Origin: Saccharopolyspora endophytica
GTDB taxonomy: Bacteria > Actinomycetota > Actinomycetes > Mycobacteriales > Pseudonocardiaceae
Direction of reading: 5' to 3'
NCBI RefSeq assembly: GCF_018070075.1
Contig: NZ_JAGPXE010000002.1
Coordinates: forward strand, 186,001 to 250,000
DNA length: 64,000 nt
In this document: positions 51,524-60,469 of the stretch, in pieces
Layout: each line of letters begins with the position of its first letter
Position numbering within the stretch: position 1 is the stretch's first letter
Made by a program: the position numbers and the translations under genes
The notes under the pieces: model-generated
Told to the model about the DNA's origin: nothing
The model's input: the letters and a program-made list of their open reading frames with translations, nothing else
The model's database searches: none

Positions 51524-52379
51524 GGGGCTTGGTGGTCCGGCAGCGGTTGACCAACCTGCCGATGCGCTCGACGTCGACCTCGACCACGTCGCCGTCGCGC
51601 AGCAGCAGCGGTGGCTGCCGGAAGATGCCCACGCCGCCGGGGGTTCCGGTGGCGATGACGTCGCCGGGATGCAGCGTCATCGCTCGCGAGCAGTAGGCGA
51701 TGACCTCGGCGACGGAGTGGTGCATCACGGCGGTGCTGGCCTGCTGGACGACCTCCCCGTTGAGCAGGCAGCGGATCTCCAGCCGCTGCGGATCGCCCAC
51801 TTCATCGGGGGTGACCAGCGCGGGCCCCATCGGGCAGAAGGTGTCCAGCGACTTGCCGCGAGACCATTGGAGGTCGGCGAACTGCAGGTCGCGGGCGCTG
51901 ATGTCGTTGAGGCACGTGTACCCCAGCACGTGGTCCAGCGCCCGGTCGGCGGCGACGTGACGCGCCGTGCTGCCGATGACCACGGCCAGCTCCGCCTCGT
52001 AGTCCACCTGGGTCGTGTAGGTCGGGTCCCAGACGACGTCGTCGCGGTGGCCGACGACCGAGGTGGTGGTCTTCAGGAACAGCGCGGGAGCCTCCGGTGC
52101 GTTCTGACCTTCCTCCTCGGCGTGCTCCCGGTAGTTGCGACCGACGCACAGCACGTTGGTGGGGCGGGGGAGCGGTGCGAGCAGGTCGACCTCGTCGATC
52201 GGCTTGCCGCCGGTCGGTCTCGCCGCCCGCAGGACGGCGAGACCGCGTTCCGGGGTGTCGAGCAGCTCGCGCATGGTCGTCGGCGCCTGCGCATCGCAGT
52301 CGCGGGCCGCGACCACGTGCCCGTCGACGAGCAGGCCCAGCGCTTCGGTTCCGTTGTCCAGGTAGCTGACCAGGTGCAC
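51513..52379 (-). CDS. Fumarylacetoacetate hydrolase family protein
   Basis: FAH-fold hydrolase of 288 residues. Typical core: VLCVGRNYREHAEEEG, FLKTTTSVVGHRDDVVW, VDYEAELAVVIG with the metal-binding acidic residues, CLNDISARDLQF and VIATGTPGGVG. Such enzymes split C-C bonds of beta-diketo acids. It is the last gene of the minus-strand dehydratase-MFS-SDR-FAH operon, where the expected substrate is a 2,4-diketo-3-deoxy sugar acid, giving pyruvate and a hydroxy acid. GTG 52379 has GAAGGAAG upstream. Confidence 0.87.
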   Translation of the reverse strand: MHLVSYLDNGTEALGLLVDGHVVAARDCDAQAPTTMRELLDTPERGLAVLRAARPTGGKPIDEVDLLAPLPRPTNVLCVGRNYREHAEEEGQNAPEAPALFLKTTTSVVGHRDDVVWDPTYTTQVDYEAELAVVIGSTARHVAADRALDHVLGYTCLNDISARDLQFADLQWSRGKSLDTFCPMGPALVTPDEVGDPQRLEIRCLLNGEVVQQASTAVMHHSVAEVIAYCSRAMTLHPGDVIATGTPGGVGIFRQPPLLLRDGDVVEVDVERIGRLVNRCRTTKPLIG

Positions 52380-52415
52380 AGCGAACTTCCTTCTCTCGTG
52401 GTCGAAGATCGGGTT

Positions 52416-53168
52416 TCAGACCGCGGTCATGCCGCCGTCCATGACGAACGCGCTGCCGTTGGCGAAGCGAGCACCGGCGAGGAAGGCGATCCCGTTCGCG
52501 ATCTCCTCCGGGGTGCCCATCCGCCCGTCGAGCTGGCGGTCCTCCATCTGCCGACGCGCGGCCTCCGGGTCGGGGGCGTTGGAGAGGATCTTGTCGATCC
52601 ACTCGCTGGCCACCGTGCCGGGGCAGATGGCGTTGGCGCGGATGCCCAGGTGTGCGTAGTCCGCCGCGATCGACCGGGTCAGCCCGATCACGCCCGCTTT
52701 GGAAGCGCAGTAGGCGGCGCGGTTGCGGACACCCACCAGCCCGGAAACCGAGGCCACGTTGACGATCACGCCCGATCCGGCCTCGACCATCGACGGCAGC
52801 ACCGCCCGGCAGGTGTGGAACAGAGCCGTCAGGTTGACGCCGAGCACGCGGTCCCAGTCGTCCGGATCCGTTTCGGTGACCGAGGCGGCCACGCCGATGC
52901 CCGCCACGTTCGCGAGCAGCGTCGGCGGAGCGGACCAGCGCTGCCGGGATTCCTCCAGCGCCGCTGCGAAGGACTCCGCGTCACGCACGTCGCAGGCCGT
53001 GGCGATCGACTCACCACCCCGGTCGCGCACCGACCTCGCCGCTCGCTGCGCGCCTTCCGCGTCGATGTCGATGGCCAGCACGCGGAACCCGTCCGCAGCC
53101 AGGGCCTGCGCCGTTGCGTACCCGATGCCGGAACCGGCTCCGGTGACGACGGCGATCTCAGACGACAT
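52416..53168 (-). CDS. Short-chain dehydrogenase, probable 2-keto-3-deoxy-sugar-acid dehydrogenase
   Basis: Classical SDR of 250 residues: TGAGSGIGYATA (cofactor), NVAGIG, catalytic Ser in NVASVSGLVG, Tyr and Lys in YCASK. Asp at the end of the second strand (VLAIDIDA) indicates NAD preference. The C-terminal RANAICPGTVASEWIDKIL and GRMGTPEEIA are the pattern of 2-keto-3-deoxy-L-fuconate type dehydrogenases. It sits between the transporter and FAH hydrolase genes and would oxidise C4 of the dehydratase product. Confidence 0.88.
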   Translation of the reverse strand: MSSEIAVVTGAGSGIGYATAQALAADGFRVLAIDIDAEGAQRAARSVRDRGGESIATACDVRDAESFAAALEESRQRWSAPPTLLANVAGIGVAASVTETDPDDWDRVLGVNLTALFHTCRAVLPSMVEAGSGVIVNVASVSGLVGVRNRAAYCASKAGVIGLTRSIAADYAHLGIRANAICPGTVASEWIDKILSNAPDPEAARRQMEDRQLDGRMGTPEEIANGIAFLAGARFANGSAFVMDGGMTAV

Positions 53169-53190
53169 GGTCTTCCCTCCCGTGTGACGG

Positions 53191-54501
53191 TCATGCGGTG
53201 GTGGGTTGCGGACGGCGGACCACCGCCAGCGCGAGCGCACCCACCAGGGCGAGGCCGCCGGCGAGTCCGAAGGCCGCGGGCCAGGAGTCGAGGCGGTCGA
53301 CGAGGAATCCGGTGGCGGCCGGGGCGACGATCGCCGCGAGGTTCGCGCAGAAGTGCACGAAACCGGTGACCGCGCCGAGACGAGCCGGGTGCACGCAGTC
53401 CTCGACCAGGGCGAAGAACTGGGCGTTGCTCAGGTAGAGCAGCAGCAGGGCGGCGGCCAGCAGCGCAACGGCCGAGAAGGTGCCGCCGACTGCGGCGACC
53501 GGCAGGCACAGCAGCGCACCGGCGCCGAGGCACACCACCGCCGACCACCGCCGCACCGCGAACGGCGCCTGCGTGCGGCGCGCGATGCGGTCGGACATGA
53601 TGCCGCCGAGCGCGGTCCCGATCGCTCCCGCGATCCAGGGCAGCGCACCGGCCCAGGCCAGGTTCTCCAGGTCGATGCCGTGCTCCTCGGTGAGGAAGAC
53701 CGGGTACCACGACAGGAACATGAACAGCACCCAGCTGAACCCGAAGAAGGCGAAGGCGTTGGCGAGCACGGCGGGTTGGCGGACGTAGTGGCGCACCGGC
53801 GGCGCCTCGTCCGTCTCCGGGGGTCGGGCGAGCGCACCGGAGGTGATGTGCCGGATCTCGGTGTCGGTGATCAGCGGGTGCTGTTCCGGCCGGTCGCGCA
53901 GCACCGCGTACCAGGCGGCCGCGACGAGCACGCCGACACCGCCGAGCACCAGGAAGGGCATCTGCCAGGTGTGGCCCGACCACACCAGCAGCGCCGTCAC
54001 GACCGGGGTTCCGATGGCCGCGCCGAGCGGGTTGGCGGCGAAGGACAGGCCCACCGCCGTCGCGTACTCGCGCTTGGGGAACCAGTTGGCCATGGTCCGC
54101 GCGGTCACCGCACCCTGGGGGCCTTCGCCGAGGCCGAACATGAGGCGCTGCACGACGAACGTGAGGACGTTGAAGCAGACGGCGGTCGCGGCCGTCCACA
54201 ACGACCACCAGATGACCGCGCCCGCCATCACCCGCCGCGGCCCGTACCGATCGGACAGCGCGCCTCCGAGGAAGCACGCCGGCGCGTAGGTGAGCGCGAA
54301 GGCGCTCATGATCAGGCCCATCGTGGTCTGGCTGAACCCGAACTCGGCCATGATCAGCGGCGCGGCCACGCCGAGGGCGGCGCGGTCGCCGTAGTTGAGC
54401 ACCAGCACACCGATGTTCGTGCCGAGCACGGCCCAGCGCATCCCGGGAAGGCCGCGACGCGCGGTCGTCTCCGCGGGCTCGGCCGGTCTTGGTCTGGTCA
54501 T
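53191..54501 (-). CDS. MFS transporter of the anion:cation symporter (sugar acid) family
   Basis: Transporter of 436 residues with about twelve hydrophobic segments. LNYGDRAALGVAAPLI, the motif A loop GGALSDRYGPRRVM, GPQGAVTARTMANWFPKREYATAVG and FFGFSWVLFMFLSWYPVFL match the ACS group that takes up hexuronates, galactonate and glucarate. ATG 54501 has GGGAG 6 nt upstream. It starts 16 nt after the dehydratase gene. It would import the sugar acid used by the operon. Confidence 0.9.
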   Translation of the reverse strand: MTRPRPAEPAETTARRGLPGMRWAVLGTNIGVLVLNYGDRAALGVAAPLIMAEFGFSQTTMGLIMSAFALTYAPACFLGGALSDRYGPRRVMAGAVIWWSLWTAATAVCFNVLTFVVQRLMFGLGEGPQGAVTARTMANWFPKREYATAVGLSFAANPLGAAIGTPVVTALLVWSGHTWQMPFLVLGGVGVLVAAAWYAVLRDRPEQHPLITDTEIRHITSGALARPPETDEAPPVRHYVRQPAVLANAFAFFGFSWVLFMFLSWYPVFLTEEHGIDLENLAWAGALPWIAGAIGTALGGIMSDRIARRTQAPFAVRRWSAVVCLGAGALLCLPVAAVGGTFSAVALLAAALLLLYLSNAQFFALVEDCVHPARLGAVTGFVHFCANLAAIVAPAATGFLVDRLDSWPAAFGLAGGLALVGALALAVVRRPQPTTA

Positions 54502-54517
54502 GGCGGTCTCCCGGGCG

Positions 54518-55606
54518 TCAGGCGCGGAGGGTTTCGAGGCGGTCGAAATCGAGGGCGACGCCGTGCCCCGGCAGCTCGGGAGCCACCGCGTGGCCGTCGT
54601 CGATGTGCAGCGGTTGGGCCAGGTAGGCGTCCAGGCCGAAGCCGTGGGCTTCCATGTAAGTGCGGTTGGGTGCGGCGGCGAGGGCGTGCACCGTGAGGTC
54701 GTGCACGCCGTGCGAGGTGACCGGCAGGTGGTGGGCCTCGGCCAGCGCGCAGATCTTGCGGAACACCGTGTAGCCGCCGCAGTTGCTGACGTCGGGTTCC
54801 GGGAACGAGACCGCGGACTCCGACATCGCCCGGTGGAACTCGTCGAGGGTGTGCAGGTTCTCGCCGGTGGCGACCGGAACCCCGCCCTCGTGGAGCACTC
54901 TCGCGTGTCCGGTGAAGTCCTCCGGAACCGTGGGTTCCTCGAGCCAGAACAGGTCCGAATCGGACAGCGCGCGGGCGGCGCGCACCGCTTGGTCGGCGGT
55001 CCACTTCATGTTGGCGTCGGCCATGAGCGGGAACGTCGATCCCAGGTGGTCGCGCATCGCGGCGACCCGCTCCACGTCCTCGGCCAGGTCCGCTCGTCCG
55101 ACCTTCATCTTGATGGCGCGAAAGCCGTTGTCCTGGAACCGGTCCGCCTGCGCCAGCAGTTCCGGCAGCGGCAGCTCCAGGTCGATCCCGCCCGCGTAGA
55201 CCGGGACTCGCGGGTCGTAACCGCCGAACAACCGCCACAGCGGAAGTCCGGATCGCCGTCCCTTGAGGTCCCACAGCGCGATGTCCACCGCGGAGATCGC
55301 CGAGGTGACGTGGCCGCCGCGGCCGCCGTAGTGCAGCAACCACCACATGTCCTGCCAGCGGCGTTCGATCTCGTCGGCGTCGCGCCCGAGGAGCAGGTCC
55401 GCGAAGTAGTGCTGCACCATCGCGTGCACCGCTGCGCCGCCCGCGTGCACCGTGTAGGTGTAGCCGAGCCCTTCCGCGCCGTCGGCGTCGCGCACCCGCA
55501 CCGTGATGAGCTCGAAGTCCACCATCTCGCCGTGGGTGCTGTCGGTGAGCGCCGAGGCGAGCGGAACCCGGTACAGGTCCGCCTGCACGGAATCGATCGT
55601 GGCCAT
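54518..55606 (-). CDS. Sugar acid dehydratase, enolase superfamily (mandelate racemase subgroup)
   Basis: Enolase-superfamily enzyme of 362 residues. Catalytic KxK in RAIKMKVG, metal-binding Asp in LMADANMKW, Glu in FWLEEP and Glu in ATGENLH, and the His of the His-Asp dyad in TSHGVHDL with Asp in EPDVSNCGG. THGEMVDFELITVRV and GLGYTYTVHAGG resemble talarate/galactarate dehydratases. The reaction would be loss of water to a 2-keto-3-deoxy acid. First gene of its operon, facing a LacI regulator across two operators. Confidence 0.88.
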   Translation of the reverse strand: MATIDSVQADLYRVPLASALTDSTHGEMVDFELITVRVRDADGAEGLGYTYTVHAGGAAVHAMVQHYFADLLLGRDADEIERRWQDMWWLLHYGGRGGHVTSAISAVDIALWDLKGRRSGLPLWRLFGGYDPRVPVYAGGIDLELPLPELLAQADRFQDNGFRAIKMKVGRADLAEDVERVAAMRDHLGSTFPLMADANMKWTADQAVRAARALSDSDLFWLEEPTVPEDFTGHARVLHEGGVPVATGENLHTLDEFHRAMSESAVSFPEPDVSNCGGYTVFRKICALAEAHHLPVTSHGVHDLTVHALAAAPNRTYMEAHGFGLDAYLAQPLHIDDGHAVAPELPGHGVALDFDRLETLRA

Positions 55607-55641
55607 TGCGACCCCTTCCCGCTGGAATGCGGAAATGCCTT

Positions 55642-55741
55642 GAGAAAACCGGTTTTCTCGATTTCGAGCCAGGTAACAGCCCGGAACCGGGCGGAGTCAA
55701 CCGCCGCGGAGGGCTGCATCGCTTCAGAAAACCGGTTTTCT
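55642..55741. promoter_or_regulatory. Paired LacI operators between the dehydratase operon and its regulator
   Basis: GAGAAAACCGGTTTTCTC (55642-55659) is an 18-bp perfect palindrome, and AGAAAACCGGTTTTCT (55726-55741) repeats its inner 16 bp exactly. Centres are 83 bp apart, close to eight helical turns. The first covers the dehydratase promoter side; the second lies before a GACAAT -10 (55747-55752) of the regulator gene. The central CG is typical of LacI-family sites. Confidence 0.82.
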
Positions 55742-55780
55742 CCGTGCGACAATGGCGTCCCGAGACGAGCGGAGGTGCGG

Positions 55781-56812
55781 GTGGACCGGCGAACTCCCGA
55801 GGCTGCGCGCGGGCGCGTGCGCCTCAGCGACGTCGCGGAGCTGGCCGGGGTGACCAAGTCGGTGGCCTCGCGCGTGCTCAACGACGATCCGACCTTGTCG
55901 GCGCGGGCCGAGACCCGCGGCCGGGTGGTGGCCGCCGCGCAGCGGCTGGGCTACCGCCCGCACGCGGGCGCCGTGGCCCTCTCGCAGGCGAGGGCGAAGG
56001 CGGTCGCGCTGCTGATCCCCGACCTGACCAACCCGGTGTACTCCCGGGTCATCCGCGGCGCCTACCGGCGAGCCCGGCAGCTCGGATACGTGGTGCTGCT
56101 GGCCGAGGACACGCCGGAGACCGAGGCCGACTCGGCCTTCACCGACCTCGTCGGGTCGGGCAGGGTGGACGGGCTGCTCATCGCCTCGGCGCGTCCGGGA
56201 CATCGGCTGCTGGAAACCGCTGAGCTGGAGCGCGTGCCGCACGTGTTCGTCAACCGCGCGGTCGACGGCTCCGGGCGCAACGTCACCGTCGACGTCGGCT
56301 CGGCGAGCGCGGCCGCCGCGCGCCACCTGGCCGAGCTCGGGCATCGCCGGATCGGCCACGTGGCGGGGCCTGTCGAGACCTCGTCGGGTCGTGACCGCGA
56401 AGAGGCGTTCCTCGCCGCCGCGCACGAGCTGGGCCTGCCGGAGCCGGTCGTGGCGCGTGCCGAGTTCAGCGAGGCCGGGGGTGCCGAGGCGACGCGTCTG
56501 CTGCTGCGGGAGCCGGGACCGCTCACCGCGCTCTACGCCAGCACGTTGCCCCAGGCCGTGGGCGTGCTGCACGCCCTTCGCGAGCGGGGGCATCGGGTTC
56601 CCGACGACGTATCCGTGATCACCTATGACGACCTGCCCTTCGCCGAGTACCAGGACCCGCCGCTGACCACGATCGCCATGCCGCTGCAGGAACTCGGTGC
56701 CGGCGCGGTGGACGCGCTGCTGGCACAGCTCGCGGGCGAGGTGCCGCACGACGTGGTCGTGCCGGGCGAGCCGGAGGTCGTGGAACGGGGCTCGACCGGC
56801 CCGCCGCGCTAG
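55781..56812 (+). CDS. LacI-family regulator of the dehydratase operon
   Basis: Regulator of 343 residues. The N-terminal helix-turn-helix is VRLSDVAELAGVTKSVASRVLND (about 13-35) with hinge-helix region; the rest is a sugar-binding-protein-like effector domain (VALLIPDLTNPVYSRVIRGA, VTVDVGSASAAAARHLAELGHRRIGHVAG). GTG 55781 has GGAGG 5 nt upstream. It is divergent from the dehydratase operon and very probably binds the paired palindromes between them, regulating both. Its 3' end overlaps the second LacI gene by 4 bp. Confidence 0.93.
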   Translation: MDRRTPEAARGRVRLSDVAELAGVTKSVASRVLNDDPTLSARAETRGRVVAAAQRLGYRPHAGAVALSQARAKAVALLIPDLTNPVYSRVIRGAYRRARQLGYVVLLAEDTPETEADSAFTDLVGSGRVDGLLIASARPGHRLLETAELERVPHVFVNRAVDGSGRNVTVDVGSASAAAARHLAELGHRRIGHVAGPVETSSGRDREEAFLAAAHELGLPEPVVARAEFSEAGGAEATRLLLREPGPLTALYASTLPQAVGVLHALRERGHRVPDDVSVITYDDLPFAEYQDPPLTTIAMPLQELGAGAVDALLAQLAGEVPHDVVVPGEPEVVERGSTGPPR

Positions 56813-57858
56813 GCGCTCTCCCGCACGACCAGGCGGTGGGCGGTGGAGAAAAGCTGAGGTGAGTCGTCCAGGTCGCCGCGGAGCCTGCCCATCAGGCGGG
56901 TGACGGCGAGTTCGGCGATCTGCTCCTTGTCCGGGGCGATCGTGGTCAGCCGCGGGGTGCTGAACCGCCCCTCCTCGACGTCGTCGAAACCCACGACCGC
57001 CACGTCATCGGGCACGGCTAGCCCGTGGTCGTGCAGGCAGCGGATCGCGCCCAGAGCCAGCGTGTCGTTGAAGGCGAAGATCGCGTCGAACGGCGTGCCC
57101 GAGTCCAGCAGCCGTTGGGTGGCTCGCATGCCGTCGATGCGCTGGAACAGTCCGGCGGACAGGACGAGGTCGTCGTCGACGTCCAAGCCCGCTTCGGACA
57201 GGGCTTCGACATAGCCGCGCTGCCGCAGTCCGGCCGGGCCCGCGTAGAACTCGTCCTCGCCGATCATGGCGATCCGCTCGCGCCCCCGGGACAGCAGGTG
57301 CCGGACGGCATCCCGGCCGGCGGCGACGTTGTCCACCGCGATGTGGTCGACCTGCACGTCGTAGAAGCGCTCGCCGAGCAGCACCGTCGGGCGTCGCGCG
57401 GCGCAGTCGAGCAGCTCCTCCGGTTGCAGCGACAGCGGGCTCAGGATCAGGCCGTCGATCAGGTGCGCCCGGAATCCCGTGGCCACCAACCTCTCCTTGT
57501 CCTCGTCGCCGCCGGTCTGGTCGAGCAGGACGGTGTAGTCGAACCTCTCGGCGACCCGGTGCACCGCGGCCGCGAGCTCGGCGAAGTAGGGCAGTTCGAT
57601 GTCGGGTATCGCCAGTGCGATGACACCGGTCCGCCCCTGCTTGAGCAGGCGTGCGGCCGGGTTCGGCCGGTAGCCGAGCTCGGCGATGGCCTCCTCGACC
57701 CGGCGGCGGGTGCCTGCGGAGATGTGCGGACGGTCGTTGAGCACGTTGGAGACGGTCTTGGTCGACACGCCGGCCAGGCCCGCGACGTCCTTGAGGCTCA
57801 GGCCCGCCGTGCGCCGGGGGCCGGCGGCGTCGGGTGGCGGCGTGGCGGGGTCGGGCAC
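56809..57858 (-). CDS. LacI-family regulator of the polyol operon
   Basis: Regulator of 349 residues: LSLKDVAGLAGVSTKTVSNVLND (about 20-42), hinge RPNPAARLLKQG, effector domain VIALAIPDIELPYFAELAAAV, DHIAVDNVAAGRDAVRHLLSRGRERIAMIG, VVGFDDVEEGRFSTPRLTTI. GTG 57858 has AGGAG upstream. It is divergent from the SDR-aldehyde dehydrogenase-sugar porter operon, with inverted 15-bp sites between. Confidence 0.93.
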   Translation of the reverse strand: MPDPATPPPDAAGPRRTAGLSLKDVAGLAGVSTKTVSNVLNDRPHISAGTRRRVEEAIAELGYRPNPAARLLKQGRTGVIALAIPDIELPYFAELAAAVHRVAERFDYTVLLDQTGGDEDKERLVATGFRAHLIDGLILSPLSLQPEELLDCAARRPTVLLGERFYDVQVDHIAVDNVAAGRDAVRHLLSRGRERIAMIGEDEFYAGPAGLRQRGYVEALSEAGLDVDDDLVLSAGLFQRIDGMRATQRLLDSGTPFDAIFAFNDTLALGAIRCLHDHGLAVPDDVAVVGFDDVEEGRFSTPRLTTIAPDKEQIAELAVTRLMGRLRGDLDDSPQLFSTAHRLVVRESA

Positions 57859-57913
57859 TGGTGGGGCTCCTGTCTGCTGCGTCGGTTTCGGTGCCAGCGT
57901 ACGACGCGTTTCG

Positions 57914-57974
57914 GTAATCGATGGAAAATTCTTCGCCCGCGAGTCTTGCGCGAGTCCCGTTTTCCATCGTTTAC
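57914..57974. promoter_or_regulatory. Inverted 15-bp sites between the second LacI gene and the polyol operon
   Basis: GTAATCGATGGAAAA (57914-57928) and the inverted copy TTTTCCATCGTTTAC (57960-57974) match at 14 of 15 positions, centres 46 bp apart. Between them is a GCGAGTC direct repeat. Probable binding sites of the adjacent LacI regulator. The rest of this 269-bp intergenic region shows no gene. Confidence 0.65.
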
Positions 57975-58127
57975 TGCCATGCCAACGGGACCCGTCACGG
58001 GCCCTGCGCACCACCCGGTCGCTCGGAGCGACCGCACGGCAAGGCCTTTCAGGCGGCACGCCCGCCGGGTCACCGCACGTCTCCTACGCCTGTTCGACTC
58101 CGCTCGCGGTCATCGAAGGAGAGATCC

Positions 58128-58904
58128 ATGCAGCTGCAGGACAAGATCGCCATCATCACGGGAGCCGCATCCGGGATGGGCCGGGCCATGGCGCTCGGCT
58201 ACGGCGCGGAAGGCGCCCACGTCATCGTCGCCGACCTCAACGAGGAGGGAGCGACGGCCGTCGTCGACGAGATCGAGGCGGCCGGCGGCTCGGCGCAGAG
58301 CGCCCACCTCGACGTCGCCGACCCCGCGTCGAGCAAGGCCGTCGTGGACCAGGCGGTCGCTCAGCACGGTCGCCTGGACGTCCTGGTCAACAACGCCGGT
58401 GTCGGCCTGATCAAACCGGTGTGGGACACCACCCCGCAGGAGTGGGACCAGATCTTCTCGATCAACGTCAACGGAGTGTTCTTCGCCAGCCAGGCCGCGC
58501 TCGAACCGATGCGCGAGCAGCGCAGCGGCAAGATCGTCAACCTGGCCAGCATCGCCGGGCGCCGCGGTGAAGCCCTCGTCGCCGCCTACTGCGCCTCCAA
58601 GGCGGCCGTCATCTCGATCACGCAGTCGGTGGCGCTGGCCGCGGCTCCCCACGGCGTCAACGTCAACGCGATGGCGCCGGGCGTGGTGGACACGCCGTAC
58701 TGGAAGGAGGTGGATCGCCAGTTCGGCGCGCTGCTGGGCAAGGAACCCGGCCGCCACTTCCAGGACGTCGCGGAGACGATCCCGCTGGGACGTGCGGAGA
58801 GGCCCGAGGACGTCGTCCCGCTCGCGGTCTTCCTCGCAGGCCCGGGATCGGACTACATCACCGGCCAGACCTACAACGTCGACGGCGGCATCGTCACGTC
58901 CTGA
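58128..58904 (+). CDS. Short-chain dehydrogenase, sorbitol/galactitol dehydrogenase-like
   Basis: SDR of 258 residues: TGAASGMGRAMA, NNAGVG, catalytic Ser/Tyr/Lys in NLASIAGRRGEALVAAYCASK. The C-terminal half, GVNVNAMAPGVVDTPYWKEVDRQF and ITGQTYNVDGG, closely follows the PolS sorbitol dehydrogenase of Rhodobacter as I recall it. It would oxidise a polyol to a ketose with NAD+ (Asp in VIVADLNEEG). ATG 58128 follows GAAGGAGAG. First gene of a three-gene operon. Confidence 0.9.
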   Translation: MQLQDKIAIITGAASGMGRAMALGYGAEGAHVIVADLNEEGATAVVDEIEAAGGSAQSAHLDVADPASSKAVVDQAVAQHGRLDVLVNNAGVGLIKPVWDTTPQEWDQIFSINVNGVFFASQAALEPMREQRSGKIVNLASIAGRRGEALVAAYCASKAAVISITQSVALAAAPHGVNVNAMAPGVVDTPYWKEVDRQFGALLGKEPGRHFQDVAETIPLGRAERPEDVVPLAVFLAGPGSDYITGQTYNVDGGIVTS

Positions 58905-58927
58905 ACCCGAGCAGCGAGAGGTGCATC

Positions 58928-60382
58928 ATGAACTTCCCACTCCTGCCCGCACAACCCGCGATCTTCGTCGCAGGGCAGTGGATTTCCGCTTCCGGGACCC
59001 GACCCGTGCTCAACCCCGCGACCGCCGAAGTCGTCACCGAGGTCGCCGAGGCCGGACCGGAGGAGGGTGAGGACGCCCTGCTGGCCGCGCACCGCGCCCA
59101 ACGGAGCTGGGCACGCCGCAGCAGCGTCGAGCGCGGTGAGGTGCTGCGTGCGGTGGCCGACGCGATCCGCGAGAACCAGGAGGAGCTCGCGCGCATCGTG
59201 GTCACCGAGCAGGGCAAGACCATCGGTGAGGCGCGCGGCGAGATCGGTGGCGCCGCAACCTGGTTCGACTACTACGCCACCTACGACCGCCGACCCTCCG
59301 GCACCGTGCTGCCCTCCGAACGGCCGAACGAACAGCTGCTGATCCGCGATGAGCCCTGCGGTGTGGTCACCGCGATCATCCCGTGGAACTTCCCCGCCGC
59401 GCTGTTCGCGCGCAAGGTCGCTCCAGCGATCATGGCCGGGAACGCGGTGGTCCTCAAACCGCACGAGGACACCCCGCTCTCGGCCTTGGCGTTGGCCGGG
59501 ATCTGCGCCGGAGCGGGTGTTCCGGACGGCGTGGTCAACGTGATCACCGGTTCCGGCCCCGCGCTCGGCGATGCGCTGGTGCGCAGCCCGCGGAGCGACC
59601 TCGTCACGGTGACCGGCTCGACCCGGGCGGGCAAGGAGATCCTCGCCGCTGCAGCGGCGACCGTCACTCCGGTCTCCCTTGAACTGGGCGGCAAAGCGCC
59701 GTTCATCGTCCTCGACGACGCCGACCTCGACCGGGCGGTGACCGATGCTGCGGCCGCCCGGCTGTGGAACTGCGGACAGGTCTGCACCTGCAACGAGCGC
59801 ACCTACGTGCACCGCGAGATCTACGACGAGTTCGTCTCCCGGCTCGTCGAGGAGATGAACCGCGTGGTTCCGGCCGATCCGATGTCCGAAACCAGCCGCC
59901 TGGGACCGAAGGTCAGCGAAGCCGAGTGGCGCAAGGTGCGCGACTACCTGGACCGAGCGGTGGCCGCAGGAGGCGAGATCGCCTGCGGCGGAGGCCGTCC
60001 CGACGGCGCGGAGTTCGAACGAGGCCACTGGTTCGAACCCACCGTGGTGACCGGGCTCGGCAACGACGCCGAGATCGTGCGCGACGAGGTCTTCGGCCCG
60101 GTGCTGCCGGTGATCCCCGTCGACGACTACGAGCAGGCCGTCGACCTGGCCAACGACACCGACTACGGGCTGACCGCCTACGTCTACACAGGCGCCCTGA
60201 GCACCGCGATGCGCGCCGTCGACGACCTCTCCTTCGGCGAGGTCTACGTCAACAGGGTCGGTCCCGAGCAGCTCCACGCCTTCCACGGCGGCTGGAACCT
60301 CTCCGGGATGGGAGGCGACGACGGCGAGCACGGCTACCGGCGCTACCTCCGGCACAAGACCGTCTACCTCGGCCACGACTGA
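58928..60382 (+). CDS. Aldehyde dehydrogenase, lactaldehyde/glycolaldehyde (AldA) type
   Basis: NAD(P)-dependent aldehyde dehydrogenase of 484 residues: IIPWNFPAALFARK, catalytic Glu in SLELGGKAP, nucleophile Cys in NCGQVCTCNER. The end, FGEVYVNRVGPEQLHAFHGGW and GDDGEHGYRRYLRHKTVYL, is distinctive of E. coli AldA-like enzymes, which oxidise L-lactaldehyde and glycolaldehyde. It starts 23 nt after the SDR gene. The link to 6-deoxysugar or polyol breakdown is an inference from this similarity. Confidence 0.9.
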   Translation: MNFPLLPAQPAIFVAGQWISASGTRPVLNPATAEVVTEVAEAGPEEGEDALLAAHRAQRSWARRSSVERGEVLRAVADAIRENQEELARIVVTEQGKTIGEARGEIGGAATWFDYYATYDRRPSGTVLPSERPNEQLLIRDEPCGVVTAIIPWNFPAALFARKVAPAIMAGNAVVLKPHEDTPLSALALAGICAGAGVPDGVVNVITGSGPALGDALVRSPRSDLVTVTGSTRAGKEILAAAAATVTPVSLELGGKAPFIVLDDADLDRAVTDAAAARLWNCGQVCTCNERTYVHREIYDEFVSRLVEEMNRVVPADPMSETSRLGPKVSEAEWRKVRDYLDRAVAAGGEIACGGGRPDGAEFERGHWFEPTVVTGLGNDAEIVRDEVFGPVLPVIPVDDYEQAVDLANDTDYGLTAYVYTGALSTAMRAVDDLSFGEVYVNRVGPEQLHAFHGGWNLSGMGGDDGEHGYRRYLRHKTVYLGHD

Positions 60383-60469
60383 GATCCGCCGCCGCTCGAC
60401 GGCACCAGCCCCGCCCGCGCCGCAGGCGCGCTGGCTCCAACGCCGCAGCCAGAAAGGACCCACCTCGTC

